Origin: Candidatus Bathyarchaeota archaeon
Lineage (GTDB): Archaea; Thermoproteota; Bathyarchaeia; TCS64
DNA length: 5,826 nt
Direction of reading: 5' to 3'
NCBI GenBank assembly: GCA_030608725.1
Contig: JAUWDP010000082.1
Span: 1 to 5,826, forward strand
Under the pieces are notes generated by a model. It saw only the letters and a program-made list of their open reading frames with translations, did not search any database and was not told the DNA's origin. A program made the translations under genes and the position numbers. This document shows positions 3,622 through 5,826 of the stretch, in pieces. How positions within the stretch are numbered: the first letter of the stretch is position 1; every line of letters starts with the position of its first letter.

Positions 3622-5397
3622 ATGGTTGAATATGACATTCTGATCAAGGACGCGACAATCGTAGAAGGTACGGGCAAGAAGGCGTACAGGGGGACCATCG
3701 GTGTCACAGGAGACAAGGTCGCCTCAATAGGCGATGTCAAGGGAGACGCTAAGAAGGTCATCGAGGCGAAGAAACTCACGGCGGTACCCGGCTTCATAGA
3801 CGCCCACAGCCACGCCGACTGGAGCCTCCTCAAGTTCCCGGACTGCCAGAACTTCGTGATGCAGGGGATCACCACATTCGTGGGTGGCCAGTGCGGGGGC
3901 TCCCCCGCGCCCCTCGGAGACCACATAAGGACCCCTGGGGTTCTCAGGGACCACCTCCCGGACCTGGACCCCTACAAGTTCTACCCCAACCAGCCCTACT
4001 ATCCCCTGGAGCAGATCAACGAGTGGATGGAGCAGATCTACGGCTGGACCCTCGACTGGAGTACGATGGGGGAGTACTTCAAGAGGGTCGAGAAGGAGGG
4101 AGTCTCGGTCAACTACGCGCCCCTCGTAGGCCACGGATCCGTGCGCACCAAGGTGATGGGCGTCGACTTCAAGCGCCACTCCACGAAGGAGGAGTGGACC
4201 GAGATGCGGGAGCTCATCCACGAGGCGATGAGAGATGGCTGCATCGGCATGAGCACAGGCCTCGACTATGATCCGGACGTCTACGCTTCCCACGAGGAGA
4301 TCATCGACGGCGTCTCCGTCCTAAAGGAGTACGGCGGAGTCTACTGCCCCCACTGGAGGAGGACCGGCAGGAGGAGGGGCGTCGCCGCGGGGCACGTCCC
4401 CAACGAGAAGATCACCGCCCTCATGGAGTGCGTCGACGTCCACAAGAAGACGGGGGTCCGCCTCCACTACGCCCACATGTCCACGGGCTGGCAGATGCAC
4501 CCACCCGCACCCGACGCGCTGGAGCACCACAACGTCAAGACCACCCTCGACATGATCACAGAAGACGCCGAGACCGACCTCGACGTCACCTGGGACGCCA
4601 TCCCCCAGCTCACCCGCAGCGGCTTCTCGACGATGCCCTACCTCGCCTCCCTCTACTCACCGTGGCTCAGGGAGCTCGGAGGCCTGGAGGGCTTCGGCAA
4701 GTGGCTCAAGGTCAAGGACTTCCGCGAGGAGGTGAAAGACGCCGTCCGCAGCGGCAAGTGGTTCATCAGAGTAGCCTACAACCCGAACACAGCCCCCAGA
4801 TGGGCGGAGAACATCACCGTCCTGAAGAGCGAGGTACCCGGGGTCGACGGGAAGACCGTTGCCGAGATCGCGGCTGAGAGGGACGCTGATCCATGGAACA
4901 CATACTTCGACATCATCACCGAGGACCCCCACACACGGGGGGCCACGGGCTCCATGGGGCCGAGGACGCCATACCTGCAGTACTGGACCCACCCCCGAGG
5001 AATGGTGGGCCTCGACACCAGCGTCTTCGACAAGGAGTACCAAGGCAAGAACCCACCCTACAGCATCCCGGGCATCAACCCCTTCAGCGCCTTCCCCATG
5101 TTCTACGTCAAGTACGTCAGAGACGGCGACGTCTTCACCATCGAGGAGGCCGTCCAGAAGACCTCGACAATGGCCGCCAGAGTCCACAACCTAGAGGGCA
5201 GAGGAGTCCTCAAGGAGGGCGGCTACGCGGACATCGTCCTCATGGACCTACCGAAGCTGGAGATACTGAGCACTGAACTGGAGCCGAGACAGCACCCGAA
5301 GGGCGTCGAATACGTCCTCGTCAACGGACAACTAGCCGCCGAGAAGGGAAAGCACACCGGAGCCCGGGCAGGAAAGGTCCTGACACGCAGCAAATAA
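3622..5397 (+). CDS. N-acyl-D-amino-acid deacylase-like amidohydrolase
   Basis: The 591-residue protein belongs to the metal-dependent amidohydrolase superfamily, D-aminoacylase / N-acyl-D-amino-acid deacylase branch, which hydrolyses N-acyl bonds in the cytosol. Numbered from ATG 3622: the beta-sandwich edge YDILIKDATIVEGTGK (4-19); PGFIDAHSHAD (56-66) with metal ligands H62 and H64; FVGGQCGGSPAP (86-97), with C91 at the place of the bridging cysteine of D-aminoacylases; LVGHGSVR (168-175); GCIGMSTGLDYDP (206-218); VYCPHWRR (240-247); RLHYAHM (280-286); DVTWDAIPQLT (321-331), matching the family's DxYPYT; and MVGLD (461-465), whose aspartate fits the catalytic position. The C-terminus (GRGVLKEGGYADIVLMD, then YVLVNGQ) is canonical. 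The exact substrate is uncertain; WRR in place of the usual MRxE, and NPFSAFPMF in place of the usual HPRxxG segment, suggest altered specificity. It is somewhat longer than the ~480-residue bacterial enzymes. A C6T6 terminator follows. Confidence 0.9.
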   Translation: MVEYDILIKDATIVEGTGKKAYRGTIGVTGDKVASIGDVKGDAKKVIEAKKLTAVPGFIDAHSHADWSLLKFPDCQNFVMQGITTFVGGQCGGSPAPLGDHIRTPGVLRDHLPDLDPYKFYPNQPYYPLEQINEWMEQIYGWTLDWSTMGEYFKRVEKEGVSVNYAPLVGHGSVRTKVMGVDFKRHSTKEEWTEMRELIHEAMRDGCIGMSTGLDYDPDVYASHEEIIDGVSVLKEYGGVYCPHWRRTGRRRGVAAGHVPNEKITALMECVDVHKKTGVRLHYAHMSTGWQMHPPAPDALEHHNVKTTLDMITEDAETDLDVTWDAIPQLTRSGFSTMPYLASLYSPWLRELGGLEGFGKWLKVKDFREEVKDAVRSGKWFIRVAYNPNTAPRWAENITVLKSEVPGVDGKTVAEIAAERDADPWNTYFDIITEDPHTRGATGSMGPRTPYLQYWTHPRGMVGLDTSVFDKEYQGKNPPYSIPGINPFSAFPMFYVKYVRDGDVFTIEEAVQKTSTMAARVHNLEGRGVLKEGGYADIVLMDLPKLEILSTELEPRQHPKGVEYVLVNGQLAAEKGKHTGARAGKVLTRSK

Positions 5398-5404
5398 CCA
5401 CATT

Positions 5405-5416
5405 CCCCCCTTTTTT
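5405..5416 (+). terminator. C-run/T-run terminator after the amidohydrolase gene
   Basis: CCCCCCTTTTTT lies eight bases past the stop, with no hairpin. It mirrors the terminator at 154-170 and separates the amidohydrolase from the winged-helix gene. Confidence 0.6.
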
Positions 5417-5424
5417 CGTAGAAA

Positions 5425-5473
5425 ACTTAATAGTACTCCTTAGAACAAATCGTCCTGTATCACTATCGAGGTG
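5425..5473 (+). promoter_or_regulatory. Promoter and Shine-Dalgarno of the winged-helix gene
   Basis: CTTAATA at 5426-5432 is a TATA-like box that would place transcription start near 5455. GAGGTG at 5468-5473 is a Shine-Dalgarno ending six bases before ATG 5480, so GTG 5471, which is part of it, is not the start. The gene therefore has its own transcript. Confidence 0.5.
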
Positions 5474-5479
5474 AATAGT

Positions 5480-5659
5480 ATGAGCGTAGAACCTGAATCA
5501 GTGCTCGAGGCCATGAAGGAGATAGGCAAGCCCATACGCCCAGGAGAGGTCGCCAAGAAGCTCGGCATAGAGAGCAAGGACGTCTCCAAAGCCATCCAGA
5601 AACTCAAAAAAGAAGGCAAAGTCCACTCACCCAAAAGATGCTACTGGGCCCCCACATAA
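5480..5659 (+). CDS. Small winged-helix DNA-binding protein
   Basis: The 59-residue protein is one compact winged helix-turn-helix. Helix 1 is VEPESVLEAMKEIG (3-16). KPIRPGEVAKKLGIESKDVSKAIQKLKKEG (17-46) carries the helix-turn-helix, with the recognition helix at about 33-45 (SKDVSKAIQKLKK), and KVHSPKRCYWAPT is the wing. Similar mini-regulators of about 60 residues ending in SPKRCYYxP are common in archaea, as far as I recall, generally annotated as transcriptional regulators of unknown target. There is no ligand-binding or dimerisation domain, so it probably acts as a small chromatin-like or accessory binding protein. It follows the amidohydrolase in the same direction after a terminator and its own promoter, so co-regulation is not implied. 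Family call strong; target unknown. Confidence 0.85.
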   Translation: MSVEPESVLEAMKEIGKPIRPGEVAKKLGIESKDVSKAIQKLKKEGKVHSPKRCYWAPT

Positions 5660-5826
5660 AACCACCCCTTATTACCCCAACACGCAACCAAAAACATGCT
5701 AAGGGGACACCCTACGAACACCCACGCACAACGTAACAATGATGATGAAAGACCCCCCCACCCCCCACCAAGCCCCACACCACACAGCGGGAACCCATAT
5801 CCAAAGCCAGCCACACACCGAAAAGG
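5660..5826. other. C/A-rich, G-poor tail with no identified gene
   Basis: The plus strand here is strongly C- and A-rich, with homopolymer C runs (for example 5753-5759 and 5761-5766), and very poor in T and G. Minus-strand frames are open mainly because the complement is G/T-rich; their translations are low-complexity and W/G/V-rich, not protein-like. ACCCCTTATTACCCC (about 5664-5678) may be a weak terminator for the winged-helix gene. An ATGATGA at 5742-5748 resembles a C box, but no D box follows. Confidence 0.35.

Noticed and set aside
3724..5187. Long reading frames on the minus strand and in other plus frames across the amidohydrolase gene
   Set aside because: They are shadows of a GC-rich gene: low-complexity H/R/P/G/V-rich translations with no motifs, while the main frame carries the full set of family motifs.
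5742..5748. C-box-like ATGATGA suggesting a C/D box guide RNA
   Set aside because: No D box (CTGA) follows at a suitable distance and no flanking stem is visible.
1..5826. CRISPR array, insertion sequence or integrase
   Set aside because: There are no regularly spaced repeats of 23-40 bases, no transposase or recombinase motifs, and the only terminal-type repeats are the CG tracts.

Overview
The window looks like chromosomal DNA from an uncultivated archaeon. The evidence is TATA-like boxes centred about 26 bases before several starts (leaderless promoters), C-run/T-run terminators without hairpins, heavy AGG arginine use in the GC-rich genes, and archaeal-type families: a stand-alone LigD-type 3'-phosphoesterase, a short cytosolic sulfite-oxidase-fold protein, DUF3795, and a 59-residue winged-helix protein. 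The lineage cannot be fixed from the sequence; a TACK- or Asgard-type archaeon is a guess.

Layout. Bases 1-150 are the 3' end of a DinB-like gene. Bases 208-489 (minus) hold a LigD-type phosphoesterase that loses its C-terminal part exactly at an alternating CG tract. It is divergent from a sulfite-oxidase-like molybdopterin gene (613-1212, plus). Bases 1213-3172 form a visibly more AT-rich stretch. It has two minus-strand genes of unknown function: a 200-residue protein with a C-x8-C ... C-x2-C cysteine set, and a 252-residue protein with a CPLCG knuckle and a coiled coil. Between them (1895-2241) is a region with no convincing gene, packed with perfect inverted repeats and GGGAAA/TTTCCC hexamers. 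From 3173 on the DNA is conventional again: DUF3795 (minus), a divergent N-acyl-D-amino-acid deacylase-like amidohydrolase (plus), and a small winged-helix protein (plus). The last 167 bases are C/A-rich, G-poor and apparently non-coding.

The genes do not form one pathway; most have their own promoter and several are divergent pairs. The most unusual part is the architecture. Three alternating CG tracts (227-237, 1311-1320, 3115-3122) lie at or just past the 3' ends of minus-strand genes. The first two form a perfect 13-bp inverted repeat enclosing the phosphoesterase and molybdopterin genes. The second and third bracket the AT-rich stretch with its dyad cluster. My reading (inference) is an inserted or rearranged segment with CG tracts as breakpoints and the 1895-2260 region as a possible control or replication locus. 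Nothing recognisable as an integrase, transposase, tRNA or CRISPR array is present.
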